Shown: positions 22,132 to 31,358 of the stretch, piece by piece
Position numbering within the stretch: position 1 is the first letter of the stretch
How the letters are laid out: each line of letters starts with the position of its first letter
Assembly (NCBI RefSeq): GCF_018283675.1
Contig: NZ_JAGVRK010000001.1
Location: 1,860,001-1,924,000, forward strand
DNA length: 64,000 nucleotides
Direction of reading: 5' to 3'
Source: Metabacillus flavus
GTDB taxonomy: Bacteria > Bacillota > Bacilli > Bacillales > Bacillaceae
The notes under the pieces: generated by a model
The model's input: the letters and a program-made list of their open reading frames with translations, nothing else
The model's database searches: none
What the model was told of the DNA's origin: nothing
Translations under genes and position numbers: made by a program

Positions 22132-24243
22132 ATGGGTCAAGATAAGCATGTCTTTTCCATTGATTGGGCAGGCAGAACGTTAACTGTTGAAGCTGGCCAG
22201 CTAGCAAAGCAAGCAAACGGTGCGGTTCTCATTCGTTACGGCGATACAGCTGTTCTAAGTACAGCGACTGCTTCAAAAGAGCCGAAAGCGGTTGATTTCT
22301 TTCCGTTGACTGTTAACTACGAAGAGCGTTTATATGCAGTAGGTAAAATCCCCGGAGGATTTATTAAAAGGGAAGGAAGACCGAGCGAAAAAGCGATTTT
22401 GGCCAGCCGTCTGATTGACCGCCCAATCCGCCCGCTTTTTGCAGACGGATTCAGAAATGATGTACAAGTCATCAGTATTGTGATGAGCGTAGATCAAAAC
22501 TGTTCCTCCGAAATGGCTGCGATGTTCGGTTCATCTTTGGCTCTTACGATTTCTGACATTCCGTTTGAGGGCCCGATCGCCGGTGTGACTGTTGGGCGGA
22601 TTGATAATGAATTTGTTGTAAATCCAACGGTTAAACAAATGGAAAAAAGCGATATCAATCTTGTTGTAGCTGGAACGAAGGATGCAATCAACATGGTTGA
22701 AGCAGGAGCAGATGAAGTACCTGAGGAAACCATGCTTGAAGCCATCATGTTTGGTCATGAGGAAATCAAGCGTCTAGTTGCATTCCAGGAAGAAATTGCC
22801 TCGCAAATCGCAAAAGAAAAAGTTGCAGTTCAGCTTTATTCTCTTGATGCAGAGATTGAAAAATCCATCCGCGAAGCTGCAGAAGCTGATTTGGTTCAAG
22901 CTATTCAAGTACAGGAAAAGCATGCCCGCGAAGATGCGATCCAAGCCGTTAAAACCCGGATAATGGATAGCTACAAAGAGCAGGAAGCTAATGAAGAGAC
23001 GCTTAAGCAAGCAAGTGAAATCCTTTCTAAAATGGTGAAGGGAGAAGTTCGCCGTTTAATTACCGAAGAAAAAATCCGTCCAGACGGACGCAAGCCGGAT
23101 GAGATCCGCCCGCTGTCGTCAAGCATAGGACTTCTCTCAAGAACTCATGGTTCCGGACTATTCACCCGCGGCCAAACTCAGGCATTGAGCATCTGTACGC
23201 TTGGAGCATTAGGTGATGTTCAAATTCTTGATGGTTTGGGAATTGAAGAGTCTAAACGTTTTATGCATCACTATAACTTCCCATCCTTCTCTGTAGGGGA
23301 AACCAGACCGCTAAGAGGGCCGGGACGCCGTGAAATTGGACACGGAGCACTTGGTGAACGTGCGCTTGAACCGATTATTCCATCCGAAAAGGATTTCCCT
23401 TATACAATCCGTTTAGTTTCTGAAGTACTTGAGTCCAATGGATCAACTTCACAGGCAAGCATCTGTGCAAGTACACTTGCCATGATGGATGCCGGTGTTC
23501 CGATCAAGGCTCCTGTAGCAGGTATTGCAATGGGACTTGTTAAATCCGGAGAACATTACTCTGTATTGACAGACATTCAAGGAATGGAAGATCACCTTGG
23601 AGACATGGACTTTAAAGTAGCTGGTACGTCAAAAGGTGTAACAGCACTTCAAATGGATATTAAAATTGAAGGATTATCACGTGAAATCCTCGAAGAAGCT
23701 CTTCTTCAGGCTAAAAAAGGCCGGATGGAAATTCTTGAATCGATGCTTGCTACCATCAGCGAACCAAGAAAAGAACTATCTCCTTATGCGCCTAAGATTT
23801 TGATGATGTCCATCAATCCGGACAAAATCCGCGATGTTATTGGGCCGAGCGGGAAGCAAATCAACAAAATCATCGAAGAGACTGGCGTTAAAATTGACAT
23901 TGAACAAGACGGTACAGTCTTCATTTCATCTGTTGACGAGGCAATGAATCAAAAAGCGAAGAGCATTATTGAGGATCTTGTCCGTGAAGTTGAAGTTGGA
24001 CAAATGTACCTTGGTAAAGTTAAGCGCATTGAAAAATTCGGTGCATTCGTAGAAATATTCAGTGGAAAAGACGGCCTTGTTCACATTTCCGAGCTTGCTG
24101 AAGAGCGAATCGGCAAAGTAGAAGACGTGGTTTCCATTGGAGATGAGATTTTGGTCAAGGTCACTGAAATTGACAAACAGGGCCGAGTCAATCTCTCGCG
24201 AAAAGCTGTCCTCAAGGAACAAAAAGAGGAACAAAATTCGTAA
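22132..24243 (+). CDS. pnp: Polynucleotide phosphorylase
   Basis: PNPase degrades RNA 3' to 5' with phosphate and is the main 3' exonuclease of Bacillus. The 703-residue protein has two RNase PH domains (the first from residue 10; the second with [10 protein letters not shown] and [18 protein letters not shown]), an alpha-helical linker, a KH domain ([16 protein letters not shown], about 565-580) and a C-terminal S1 domain ([21 protein letters not shown]). AGAGGAGC precedes the ATG. It acts with RNase Y and RNase J2, both also encoded in this window. Confidence 0.98.
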   Translation: MGQDKHVFSIDWAGRTLTVEAGQLAKQANGAVLIRYGDTAVLSTATASKEPKAVDFFPLTVNYEERLYAVGKIPGGFIKREGRPSEKAILASRLIDRPIRPLFADGFRNDVQVISIVMSVDQNCSSEMAAMFGSSLALTISDIPFEGPIAGVTVGRIDNEFVVNPTVKQMEKSDINLVVAGTKDAINMVEAGADEVPEETMLEAIMFGHEEIKRLVAFQEEIASQIAKEKVAVQLYSLDAEIEKSIREAAEADLVQAIQVQEKHAREDAIQAVKTRIMDSYKEQEANEETLKQASEILSKMVKGEVRRLITEEKIRPDGRKPDEIRPLSSSIGLLSRTHGSGLFTRGQTQALSICTLGALGDVQILDGLGIEESKRFMHHYNFPSFSVGETRPLRGPGRREIGHGALGERALEPIIPSEKDFPYTIRLVSEVLESNGSTSQASICASTLAMMDAGVPIKAPVAGIAMGLVKSGEHYSVLTDIQGMEDHLGDMDFKVAGTSKGVTALQMDIKIEGLSREILEEALLQAKKGRMEILESMLATISEPRKELSPYAPKILMMSINPDKIRDVIGPSGKQINKIIEETGVKIDIEQDGTVFISSVDEAMNQKAKSIIEDLVREVEVGQMYLGKVKRIEKFGAFVEIFSGKDGLVHISELAEERIGKVEDVVSIGDEILVKVTEIDKQGRVNLSRKAVLKEQKEEQNS

Positions 24244-24249
24244 ACCATT

Positions 24250-24285
24250 GAAGCCAGGCCGCCCTGGCTTCTTTGTCTTTTTACC
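24250..24285 (+). terminator. Intrinsic terminator after pnp
   Basis: GAAGCCAGG (24250-24258) and CCTGGCTTC (24263-24271) form a perfect 9-bp stem with a CCGC loop, followed by TTTGTCTTTTT. Confidence 0.9.
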
Positions 24286-24365
24286 GGGAAATTCCGGACA
24301 TTTCGAGCACCCTGTTCTACCTTGTCCCTTTTATACATAGTTTGATACAAAAGGGGGAAAGGTAA

Positions 24366-25331
24366 ATGCGGGGAATCAGAATGAAATTTGCAGTTACGAT
24401 TTTGCTCATGCTTATCACAGCCGGAGTGATGCAAAATTCTTATATATCCAGTTATGTACTGGAATTAAAGTCTTCAGATATGCAGGCCTCTAAAGCTGTG
24501 AGCGGAATCTGCGAAGAAATCGAAAAAAGGGCAATTGAATTTAACGTCCCAGCTAAAGATGCTGAAGTACATACAATTTGGAAAGCTACCCCTGGCTACA
24601 ATGGACGCAAAGTGGACATAGCTGCATCATGCACTAAAATGAAGGAAATCGGAATGTTCAAAAAAGAGCTGCTTGTATTTGAAGAGCTTGCTCCTAAAGT
24701 TCATCTCTCTGATTTGCCTCCATCCCCAATCTATAGAGGAAACCCGGCTAAGCCGATGACTTCTCTGCTAATTAATGTAGCGTGGGGGAATGAGTACCTT
24801 CCTGAAATGCTGGACACACTGGATAAACACCATGTGAAGGCAACTTTTTTTCTGGAAGGAAGATGGGCGAAGGAAAATCCAAAGCTTGCTAAAATGATCG
24901 CTGAAGCCGGTCATGAAATAGGGAACCATTCCTATACCCATCCGGATATGAAAAGACTTTCTGCCGAAAGTGCAAAAGTACAGCTGCAGCAAACCAACGA
25001 GGTCATTGAAGCTGTAACTGACCGGAAAACGAAATGGTTTGCTCCTCCAAGCGGGAGCTTTAGCGAACAGACAGTTCAAATCGCTGAAGCAATGGGGATG
25101 AGAACCATTTTATGGAGTGTGGATACAATTGACTGGCAAAATCCTGCACCTGAGCAGCTGATTCAGCGAGTAATGAAAAAGGTTCATCCTGGTGCCATGA
25201 TTTTGATGCATCCGACTAAGTCATCAGCAGATGCACTAGATCAACTGATTGTGGAGATTAAAGAGAAAAACCTTTCTTTAGGAACTGTAACGAGTTTAAT
25301 GGATGAATCCAGATCAGAACAGCCGCTTTAA
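24366..25331 (+). CDS. ylxY: YlxY-like polysaccharide deacetylase homologue
   Basis: This is a 321-residue secreted or membrane-anchored protein of the NodB/polysaccharide-deacetylase family. An N-terminal hydrophobic segment (about residues 7-24) is followed by a basic linker and the deacetylase fold. The zinc-binding GNHSYTHPDM is present, as are the FAPPSGSF and ILMHPT motifs. The first motif, usually TFDDGP with the catalytic Asp, reads INVAWGNEY, which is also how I recall B. subtilis YlxY. The protein may therefore be inactive or use different chemistry. The ATG at 24366 follows AAGGGGG. It is a neighbour of mlpA as in B. subtilis. Confidence 0.88.
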   Translation: MRGIRMKFAVTILLMLITAGVMQNSYISSYVLELKSSDMQASKAVSGICEEIEKRAIEFNVPAKDAEVHTIWKATPGYNGRKVDIAASCTKMKEIGMFKKELLVFEELAPKVHLSDLPPSPIYRGNPAKPMTSLLINVAWGNEYLPEMLDTLDKHHVKATFFLEGRWAKENPKLAKMIAEAGHEIGNHSYTHPDMKRLSAESAKVQLQQTNEVIEAVTDRKTKWFAPPSGSFSEQTVQIAEAMGMRTILWSVDTIDWQNPAPEQLIQRVMKKVHPGAMILMHPTKSSADALDQLIVEIKEKNLSLGTVTSLMDESRSEQPL

Positions 25332-25362
25332 TCAGCGCAGGGGCAGATAGGAGGAACATACA

Positions 25363-26604
25363 TTGATTAAAAGATATACGTGCCAAAATGGAGTAAGAAT
25401 CGTCCTTGAGAACATACCAACCGTCCGTTCTGTAGCGCTGGGAGTATGGATCGGAACGGGTTCTAGAAGCGAAACCCCTGAAATCAATGGTGTATCACAT
25501 TTTCTTGAGCATATGTTTTTTAAAGGAACGGAAACGAGATCTGCCCGTGATATAGCAGAAGCTTTCGACAGCATTGGCGGACAGGTAAATGCGTTCACAT
25601 CAAAGGAATACACATGCTATTATGCCAAGGTGCTTGATGAGCATGCGGGTATGGCTCTTGATATTCTCTCTGATATGTTTTTCAATTCCGCTTTTGATGA
25701 AGAAGAATTGAAGAAAGAAAAGAATGTTGTATTTGAAGAGATTAAAATGTATGAGGATACACCGGACGATCTTGTACATGATTTGCTGAGCAAGGCTGCC
25801 TATGGCAGCCATCCGCTTGGCTATCCGATTCTTGGAACGGAAGAAACGCTATCTTCTTTTAATGGAGATTCTTTAAGAGATTATATGTCACGTTTTTATA
25901 TTCCTGAAAATGTCGTTATATCAGTTGCGGGGAATATTAGCGAAGCTTTTATTGAAGAAATTGAAAAGAAATTCGGTTCGTATACTTCCTCTCATAAACA
26001 GGAAGTGTTCGAGAAACCCGGTTTCCTAAATCAAAAACTTTCCCGCAAAAAAGAAACAGAGCAGGCTCATCTATGTCTGGGCTACGAGGGCCTTGAAATT
26101 GGACATGATGATGTATACAGCCTGATTGTTATGAACAATGTGCTTGGAGGAAGCATGAGCAGCCGATTGTTCCAGGACGTAAGAGAGCAGAAGGGTCTTG
26201 CATATTCTGTCTTCTCCTATCATTCTTCTTATGCGGATAATGGAATGCTGACGATTTATGGAGGGACTGGAAGCAATCAGCTTGAGGTTTTGTATGAAAC
26301 CATTCAGGAAACACTGAACAATCTGAAGGCAGACGGTATTACAGCAAAAGAGCTGATGAACAGCAAGGAACAAATCAAAGGAAATCTGATGCTTAGCCTT
26401 GAGAGCACAAATAGCCGCATGAGCCGAAATGGCAAAAACGAATTGCTGCTCGGAAGACATCGTTCTCTTGATGAAATGATTGAGAAGGTAAACGAAGTAA
26501 CCGAAGAAAGTGTAAACAGGCTCACTCTTGATATTTTCAGCAAACCTTATTCCCTTTCATTAATTAGTCCGGAAGGCGAGCTTCCTGAAAGCCTGCTAAA
26601 ATAA
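25363..26604 (+). CDS. mlpA: M16-family zinc protease MlpA (YmxG)
   Basis: This 413-residue pitrilysin/mitochondrial-processing-peptidase-type protease has the inverted zinc motif HFLEH (46-50) and a downstream Glu in VVFEEIKMYEDTPDD. The C-terminal half has GGSMSSRLFQDVREQKGLAYS, the typical second-domain signature. The B. subtilis homologue is MlpA/YmxG; its physiological substrate is not apparent here. TTG start at 25363 behind TAGGAGG. Unlike the ymfF/ymfH pair at 50-52 kb it stands alone and keeps its active-site motif. Confidence 0.92.
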   Translation: MIKRYTCQNGVRIVLENIPTVRSVALGVWIGTGSRSETPEINGVSHFLEHMFFKGTETRSARDIAEAFDSIGGQVNAFTSKEYTCYYAKVLDEHAGMALDILSDMFFNSAFDEEELKKEKNVVFEEIKMYEDTPDDLVHDLLSKAAYGSHPLGYPILGTEETLSSFNGDSLRDYMSRFYIPENVVISVAGNISEAFIEEIEKKFGSYTSSHKQEVFEKPGFLNQKLSRKKETEQAHLCLGYEGLEIGHDDVYSLIVMNNVLGGSMSSRLFQDVREQKGLAYSVFSYHSSYADNGMLTIYGGTGSNQLEVLYETIQETLNNLKADGITAKELMNSKEQIKGNLMLSLESTNSRMSRNGKNELLLGRHRSLDEMIEKVNEVTEESVNRLTLDIFSKPYSLSLISPEGELPESLLK

Positions 26605-26613
26605 ATTTCAAAG

Positions 26614-26646
26614 AAATGCCTGCCTGATGTGCAGGCATTTTTTTAT
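26614..26646 (+). terminator. Intrinsic terminator after mlpA
   Basis: AAATGCCTGC (26614-26623) and GCAGGCATTT (26631-26640) form a 10-bp stem with a 7-base loop, followed by TTTTA. Confidence 0.93.
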
Positions 26647-26684
26647 TGAATCCGCATTATATATGTAATAAGGAGTGGTGAAAA

Positions 26685-26960
26685 TTGAGACTGAGCGATA
26701 TGAGCGGAAAAGAAATCGTGGATGTCAAAAGAGCGGAGAGACTTGGCATTCTCGGCCAAACCGATTTAGAAATCAATGAACAGACAGGACAAATTACAGC
26801 CCTTGTCATTCCATCTCAGAAATGGTTCGGAATGCGCAAGCAGGGGGCAGAAGTAAAGGTGCCATGGCAGCATATCCGTAAAATCGGAAATGATATGATT
26901 ATCCTGGATGTTCCGGATTCGGAAATAGCCCAACTGAATTTAAATGCTCCAGGCGAATGA
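26685..26960 (+). CDS. ymxH: YlmC/YmxH family PRC-barrel sporulation protein
   Basis: This small protein of 91 residues has a PRC-barrel-like fold. RLSDMSGKEIVDVKRAERLG and the internal ITALVIPSQKWFG match the YlmC/YmxH family found in endospore formers. Its molecular role is unknown. It uses a TTG start at 26685 behind AAGGAGTGG. Its stop codon lies inside a terminator stem. Confidence 0.88.
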   Translation: MRLSDMSGKEIVDVKRAERLGILGQTDLEINEQTGQITALVIPSQKWFGMRKQGAEVKVPWQHIRKIGNDMIILDVPDSEIAQLNLNAPGE

Positions 26961-26982
26961 CATTGTCTTCGCTTTTTTTTTA
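26952..26982 (+). terminator. Intrinsic terminator overlapping the ymxH stop codon
   Basis: GCGAA-T-GAC pairs with GTC-TTCGC around ATT (one bulged T), followed by nine T residues. The stem begins within the last ymxH codons. Confidence 0.8.
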
Positions 26983-27000
26983 TGAAAAACGCTGTTAAAC

Positions 27001-27068
27001 TGGGCAGCTGATTTCCTCTGCAGGCGTTCGTTTTCCGTCTGTCCCGCTGCTCCCGCAGTCTTACGCCC
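27001..27068 (-). repeat. Dispersed intergenic repeat, copy B (internally shortened)
   Basis: Read on the minus strand it begins GGGCGTAAGACTGCGGGAGC, continues AGCGGGACAG, then jumps to GAAAACGAACGCCTGCAGAGG and AAATCAGC. That is the left and right ends of the repeat with the middle deleted. It lies in the 398-bp ymxH-spoVFA gap; no gene is seen in the remaining 27069-27220. Confidence 0.6.
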
Positions 27069-27220
27069 AAAAAATCAAAATCATGCTTAAACATAGCCTT
27101 ATAAAAAAAGTGCTGCTATGAAATTGCAGCAGGAACAGTTGATTTAGGATTTTCGCCATCAGCCTCGTCCAGCTGTCTCCAGTCAGATAATGCAGTCATT
27201 TTCTATTGTAAGGAAACATT

Positions 27221-27249
27221 CACCCAGCACCTGCCATTCTCATATAATG
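27221..27249 (+). promoter_or_regulatory. Sigma-K-type promoter for the dipicolinate synthase operon
   Basis: A -35 element CACC (27221-27224) and a -10 element CATATAATG (27241-27249) are 16 bp apart. The sigma-K consensus is mACm, 16-17 bp, CATAnnnTA; only the last base differs. B. subtilis spoVF is a sigma-K gene, so site and context agree. Confidence 0.65.
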
Positions 27250-27358
27250 TGAGCGAAAGTCATTTGATGGCTGTTTAAACAACAAACACTTTTTGACACG
27301 ACTCCATTAACTGCAAGAATTTCAATCCAGAACGAGATGAAGAAGGTGACTAGACCTT

Positions 27359-28261
27359 ATGTTAACCGGCTTAAATATTGCTGTCATCGGCGGAGATGCA
27401 AGGCAGCTTGAAGTCATAAGAAAACTGACCGAATTGGGAGCGAAAATCTGGATGGCAGGGTTTGATCAGCTTGATCATGGGTTCGCAGGTGCTGCTAAAG
27501 CGAAGATGAACGAAATCGACTTTTCTGTGATCCATGCCATCATTCTTCCTGTACCCGGAACATCTTTAAACGGTACGATTGATACCGTTTTTTCGAACGA
27601 AGAAATTATGATCAGCGAAGAATGGCTGAGCAAAACTCCCGAGAATACTGTTATCTATTCAGGCATAAGCAATGCCTTTCTGGATCAGGTCCTTAAAACT
27701 GCCAAACGGAAACACATCCAGCTCTTAGAAAGAGATGATGTGGCGATTTATAATTCGATTCCAACAGTTGAAGGAACAATCATGATGGTGATTCAAAATA
27801 CGGATTTCACCATTCATGGCTCCAATGTGTGTGTCCTTGGACTGGGAAGAGTCGGGATGAGCGTAGCCCGCACCTTTGCAGCACTTGGTGCAAAGGTAAA
27901 AGTAGGTGCGAGGAAATCGTCACATATAGCCCGGATTGAAGAAATGGGATTGGCTTCTTTTCATTTGAATCACATCGTGAAGGAGGCTTCTGGATCAGAC
28001 ATTTGCATTAATACCATTCCCCACATGATTTTAACTCCTGCTGTACTCTCAGAATTGCCTTCACACGCACTTGTCATTGATTTAGCCTCTAAACCAGGGG
28101 GGACAGATTTTAAATTTGCCGAAAAACGCGGAATCAAGGCTATGCTTGCACCGGGCCTGCCGGGAATAGTTGCTCCAAAAACGGCTGGTCAAATTTTGGC
28201 AAATGTTCTGACTCAGCTGCTTGCCGAGCAATTAAAAGAAGGAAAGGAGTCCTCCTCATGA
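27359..28261 (+). CDS. spoVFA: Dipicolinate synthase subunit A
   Basis: SpoVFA (DpaA) with SpoVFB converts dihydrodipicolinate pathway intermediate to dipicolinic acid in the mother cell; dipicolinate then fills the spore core. The 300-residue protein begins with an N-terminal domain (LNIAVIGGDARQLEVIRKL) and has a Rossmann nucleotide-binding segment CVLGLGRVGMSVARTFAALG near residue 160. AGAAGGTG precedes the ATG with a slightly long spacing. It overlaps spoVFB by 4 bp. asd, dapG and dapA downstream supply its substrate. Confidence 0.96.
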   Translation: MLTGLNIAVIGGDARQLEVIRKLTELGAKIWMAGFDQLDHGFAGAAKAKMNEIDFSVIHAIILPVPGTSLNGTIDTVFSNEEIMISEEWLSKTPENTVIYSGISNAFLDQVLKTAKRKHIQLLERDDVAIYNSIPTVEGTIMMVIQNTDFTIHGSNVCVLGLGRVGMSVARTFAALGAKVKVGARKSSHIARIEEMGLASFHLNHIVKEASGSDICINTIPHMILTPAVLSELPSHALVIDLASKPGGTDFKFAEKRGIKAMLAPGLPGIVAPKTAGQILANVLTQLLAEQLKEGKESSS

Positions 28262-28857
28262 ACGTAAAAGGAAAAACGATTGGTTTTGGTTTAACTGGAT
28301 CCCATTGCACATATGACGCTGTCTTTCCGGAAATTCAAAAACTTGTGGAACTGGGAGCCAACGTGCTGCCTGTAATTACGAACACGGTAAAATCTACTGT
28401 CACCCGGTTCGGAGATGGAGAAGACTGGGTACGGAGGATTGAAGAAGCAACTGGAAATAAAGCAATTGATTCAATTGTGAAGGCGGAACCTCTTGGACCG
28501 AAAATTCCGCTGGACTGCATGATAGTGGCCCCTTTAACAGGCAATACCATGAGCAAGCTTGCAAACGCAATGACAGAATCTCCTGTTCTTATGGCAGCGA
28601 AAGCCACGATGAGGAACAACAAGCCAGTCCTGCTTGGTATTTCAACGAACGATGCACTTGGTTTGAATGGGGTTAATTTAATGAGGCTAATGGGAGCGAA
28701 GAATGTCTTTTTTATTCCATTCGGCCAGGATAGCCCTGAGAAAAAACCAAACTCCATGGTAGCCAGAATGCAGATGCTGATCCCATCCCTGGAAGCTGCA
28801 TTGGAGCATAAGCAAATACAGCCGGTCGTGGTTGAAAGATTCAGAGACGAAGAGTAG
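28258..28857 (+). CDS. spoVFB: Dipicolinate synthase subunit B (flavoprotein)
   Basis: SpoVFB (DpaB) belongs to the flavoprotein family of FMN-binding decarboxylase-like proteins. The 199-residue product starts KGKTIGFGLTGSHCTYDAVF, and APLTGNTMSKLANAMTESPV is the typical flavin-binding segment. ATG overlaps the spoVFA stop (ATGA), behind AAGGAGTCC, so the two subunits are made in step. Confidence 0.96.
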   Translation: MNVKGKTIGFGLTGSHCTYDAVFPEIQKLVELGANVLPVITNTVKSTVTRFGDGEDWVRRIEEATGNKAIDSIVKAEPLGPKIPLDCMIVAPLTGNTMSKLANAMTESPVLMAAKATMRNNKPVLLGISTNDALGLNGVNLMRLMGAKNVFFIPFGQDSPEKKPNSMVARMQMLIPSLEAALEHKQIQPVVVERFRDEE

Positions 28858-28889
28858 GAGTGAACTCCAGCTGAAAGGCAAAAAAAATC

Positions 28890-28944
28890 GTTCATGAGAA
28901 CACCAATGTGTTAGAATATTATCTAACATCAATTGTACATGAAC
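28890..28944 (+). promoter_or_regulatory. Two-level palindrome in the asd upstream region
   Basis: GTTCATG (28890-28896) is complementary to CATGAAC (28938-28944). Inside it, TGTTAGA (28909-28915) pairs perfectly with TCTAACA (28922-28928) around a 6-base AT loop. No T run follows, so it is not a terminator. It may be a leader hairpin or an operator close to the asd promoter. Confidence 0.5.
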
Positions 28945-28987
28945 CGGTAGTAGTTGATGAATGGATCGCGGAAGGGGTTATGGCAAA

Positions 28988-30031
28988 ATGAGCTCAAATG
29001 GATATCGTGTTGCAGTCACGGGCGCAACAGGTGCCGTAGGCCAGCAGATGCTGAAAACGCTGGAGGAACGAAATTTTCCTATTTCTGAATTAAAATTGCT
29101 TTCGTCTGAACGTTCAGCGGGCAAAACCATTACGTTTAAAGGAAAAACCTATACAGTAGAAGCTGCTAATCCGGAAAGCTTTGAAAATATTCAAATCGCG
29201 CTTTTTAGTGCTGGCGGCAGCGTGTCGAAGGACTTAGCTCCCGAAGCAGTAAAAAGAGGGGCAATCGTTATCGATAATACGAGTGCATACCGCATGGATC
29301 CGGACGTACCGCTCGTTGTGCCTGAGGTAAATGAAGAAAGCCTGAAAGATCATAATGGCATTATCGCAAATCCAAACTGCTCAACCATACAGATGGCTGC
29401 TGCATTGGAACCAATCCGTAAAGCATACGGATTAAGCAAAGTCATTGTCTCTACCTACCAAGCCGTGTCAGGCGCAGGCGCTGCTGCAATCAATGAACTG
29501 AACGATCAAACACGTGCTATTTTGGACGGCACAGAATACACGCCATCCGTTCTTCCTGTTAAAGGAGACAAAAAGCACTATCAAATCGCATACAACGCCA
29601 TTCCTCAAATTGATAAATTCCAGGAAAACGGCTATACATTCGAAGAAATGAAAATGATCAACGAAACAAAAAAAATTATGGATATGCCAGAGCTTGCGGT
29701 AGCTGCCACTTGTGTCCGGCTTCCGGTCGTTACCGGCCATTCTGAATCAGTTTACATTGAAATCGGCAATGATGATGTATCGGTAGCGGATATTCATCAA
29801 CTGCTCCTTGAAGCACCTGGCGTTACGCTTGAAGATAATCCGGCAGAACAGATTTATCCTATGCCGGCCAATTGTGTGGGCAAAAATGATGTATTTGTCG
29901 GCAGAGTCCGAAAAGACCTGGATCAAAAAAATGGCTTCCACCTATGGATTGTGTCTGATAACCTTCTCAAAGGTGCGGCATGGAATTCCGTTCAAATTGC
30001 GGAAAGTCTTATTAAGCTTAAGCTTGTGTAA
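28988..30031 (+). CDS. asd: Aspartate-semialdehyde dehydrogenase
   Basis: Asd reduces aspartyl phosphate to aspartate semialdehyde with NADPH, the branch point to lysine, diaminopimelate, dipicolinate, threonine and methionine. The 347-residue protein has the NADP loop VTGATGAVGQQ, the catalytic NPNCSTIQ (active-site Cys) and the GHSESVYIE segment. The frame is open further upstream, but the ATG at 28988 aligns with known starts and follows GGAAGGGG. It lies between the spore-specific spoVF genes and dapG. Confidence 0.96.
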   Translation: MSSNGYRVAVTGATGAVGQQMLKTLEERNFPISELKLLSSERSAGKTITFKGKTYTVEAANPESFENIQIALFSAGGSVSKDLAPEAVKRGAIVIDNTSAYRMDPDVPLVVPEVNEESLKDHNGIIANPNCSTIQMAAALEPIRKAYGLSKVIVSTYQAVSGAGAAAINELNDQTRAILDGTEYTPSVLPVKGDKKHYQIAYNAIPQIDKFQENGYTFEEMKMINETKKIMDMPELAVAATCVRLPVVTGHSESVYIEIGNDDVSVADIHQLLLEAPGVTLEDNPAEQIYPMPANCVGKNDVFVGRVRKDLDQKNGFHLWIVSDNLLKGAAWNSVQIAESLIKLKLV

Positions 30032-30039
30032 TGGATAAG

Positions 30040-30073
30040 GAAGAGAGCTGGGCAGCTGTCCCTGCTCTCTTCT
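30040..30073 (+). terminator. Hairpin between asd and dapG
   Basis: GAAGAGAGC (30040-30048) pairs with GCTCTCTTC (30064-30072), and an inner GGG/CCC shortens the loop. The tail is T-poor, so this is likely a partial terminator or a processing site within the asd-dapG-dapA unit. Confidence 0.55.
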
Positions 30074-30117
30074 GCTGATTTATGAAGGTAAATTGAACAG
30101 TTGAGGTGTAGGAAGCG

Positions 30118-31332
30118 ATGAAAATACTGGTTCAGAAATTTGGCGGAACCTCCGTAAAGGATCATGAGGGCCGGGAACAGGCATATAAACATATAAGTCT
30201 TGCACTCGAGCAAGGCTATAAAGTCGTCGTTGTCGTGTCAGCAATGGGACGGAACGGTGATCCATATGCGACCGACACACTAATGAGCCTGCTCTATGGA
30301 GAAGCAGAGGATGTTACAGGCAGAGAGCATGATCTGCTGCTATCATGTGGAGAAACCATTTCATCCGTTGTGTTTTCAAGCATGCTTAGAAAAAAAGGCT
30401 TGAACTCTGCCGCATTGACAGGAGCGCAAGCCGGATTTATGACAAATGACGATCATACAAATGCTAAAATTCTGGAAATGAACTGCTCCAGATTGAAAGA
30501 AATGCTCGAAACAAGTGACGTGGCTGTTGTTGCCGGCTTTCAAGGGGCTGCTCCGAATGGAGACATTACAACACTTGGCCGCGGAGGAAGCGATACCTCC
30601 GCGGCAGCACTAGGGGCTGCATTGAATGCAGAATACATTGATATATTTACAGATGTAGAAGGTGTTATGACAGCAGATCCAAGAATTGTAGAAAGTGCAA
30701 GGCCACTCGTAAATGTGACTTATACAGAAATCTGCAATCTTGCGTATCAGGGCGCGAAAGTCATTCACCCGCGTGCTGTTGAAATTGCCATGCAGGCTAA
30801 AGTTCCAATCCGGATCCGATCCACTTATTCAGACAAGGAAGGGACATTAGTCGCAGCCAATAGTGCCGGAAAAATGGGCAGTGATGTGACGGAGCAGCTT
30901 ATTACAGGAATTGCCCATATGGCAAACGTCAGCCAAATAAAAGTTGCAGCTAAACGCGGTGAATATCATACTCAAACAGATGTATTCAAAGCCATGGCAA
31001 AAAACAGCATCAGTGTTGATTTTTTTAACATTACACCAAATGAAGTGGTCTATACGGTACCGGGTTCGGTTACAAACAAGGCCGTTGAAATCCTTGAGTC
31101 AATGGGGTATCATCCTACTGTAACAAAAAAATGCGCAAAAGTTTCAGTGGTCGGAGCATCCATTATGGGTGTACCGGGTGTGATGGCGACCATTGTTTCT
31201 TCCCTCTCAGATCAGGGAATCCAAATTCTTCAATCTGCAGACAGCCACACAACGATTTGGGTGCTTGTGAACGAAGAAAATATGATCAGCGCAGTAAATA
31301 CGCTTCACGAAGCATTTGAATTGTCAAAGTAA
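30118..31332 (+). CDS. dapG: Aspartokinase (DapG type)
   Basis: DapG phosphorylates aspartate, the first step of the aspartate pathway. The 404-residue protein has the kinase signature KFGGTSVKD (8-16), SCGETISS and GRGGSDTSAAALGAAL, and ends with paired ACT domains (from about residue 260). In B. subtilis this isozyme is inhibited by diaminopimelate and serves cell-wall and spore needs. The operon context with dapA and spoVF supports the same assignment here. I saw no lysine riboswitch upstream. Confidence 0.95.
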   Translation: MKILVQKFGGTSVKDHEGREQAYKHISLALEQGYKVVVVVSAMGRNGDPYATDTLMSLLYGEAEDVTGREHDLLLSCGETISSVVFSSMLRKKGLNSAALTGAQAGFMTNDDHTNAKILEMNCSRLKEMLETSDVAVVAGFQGAAPNGDITTLGRGGSDTSAAALGAALNAEYIDIFTDVEGVMTADPRIVESARPLVNVTYTEICNLAYQGAKVIHPRAVEIAMQAKVPIRIRSTYSDKEGTLVAANSAGKMGSDVTEQLITGIAHMANVSQIKVAAKRGEYHTQTDVFKAMAKNSISVDFFNITPNEVVYTVPGSVTNKAVEILESMGYHPTVTKKCAKVSVVGASIMGVPGVMATIVSSLSDQGIQILQSADSHTTIWVLVNEENMISAVNTLHEAFELSK

Positions 31333-31358
31333 CATAGAACGAACGAAGGAGAATGCAC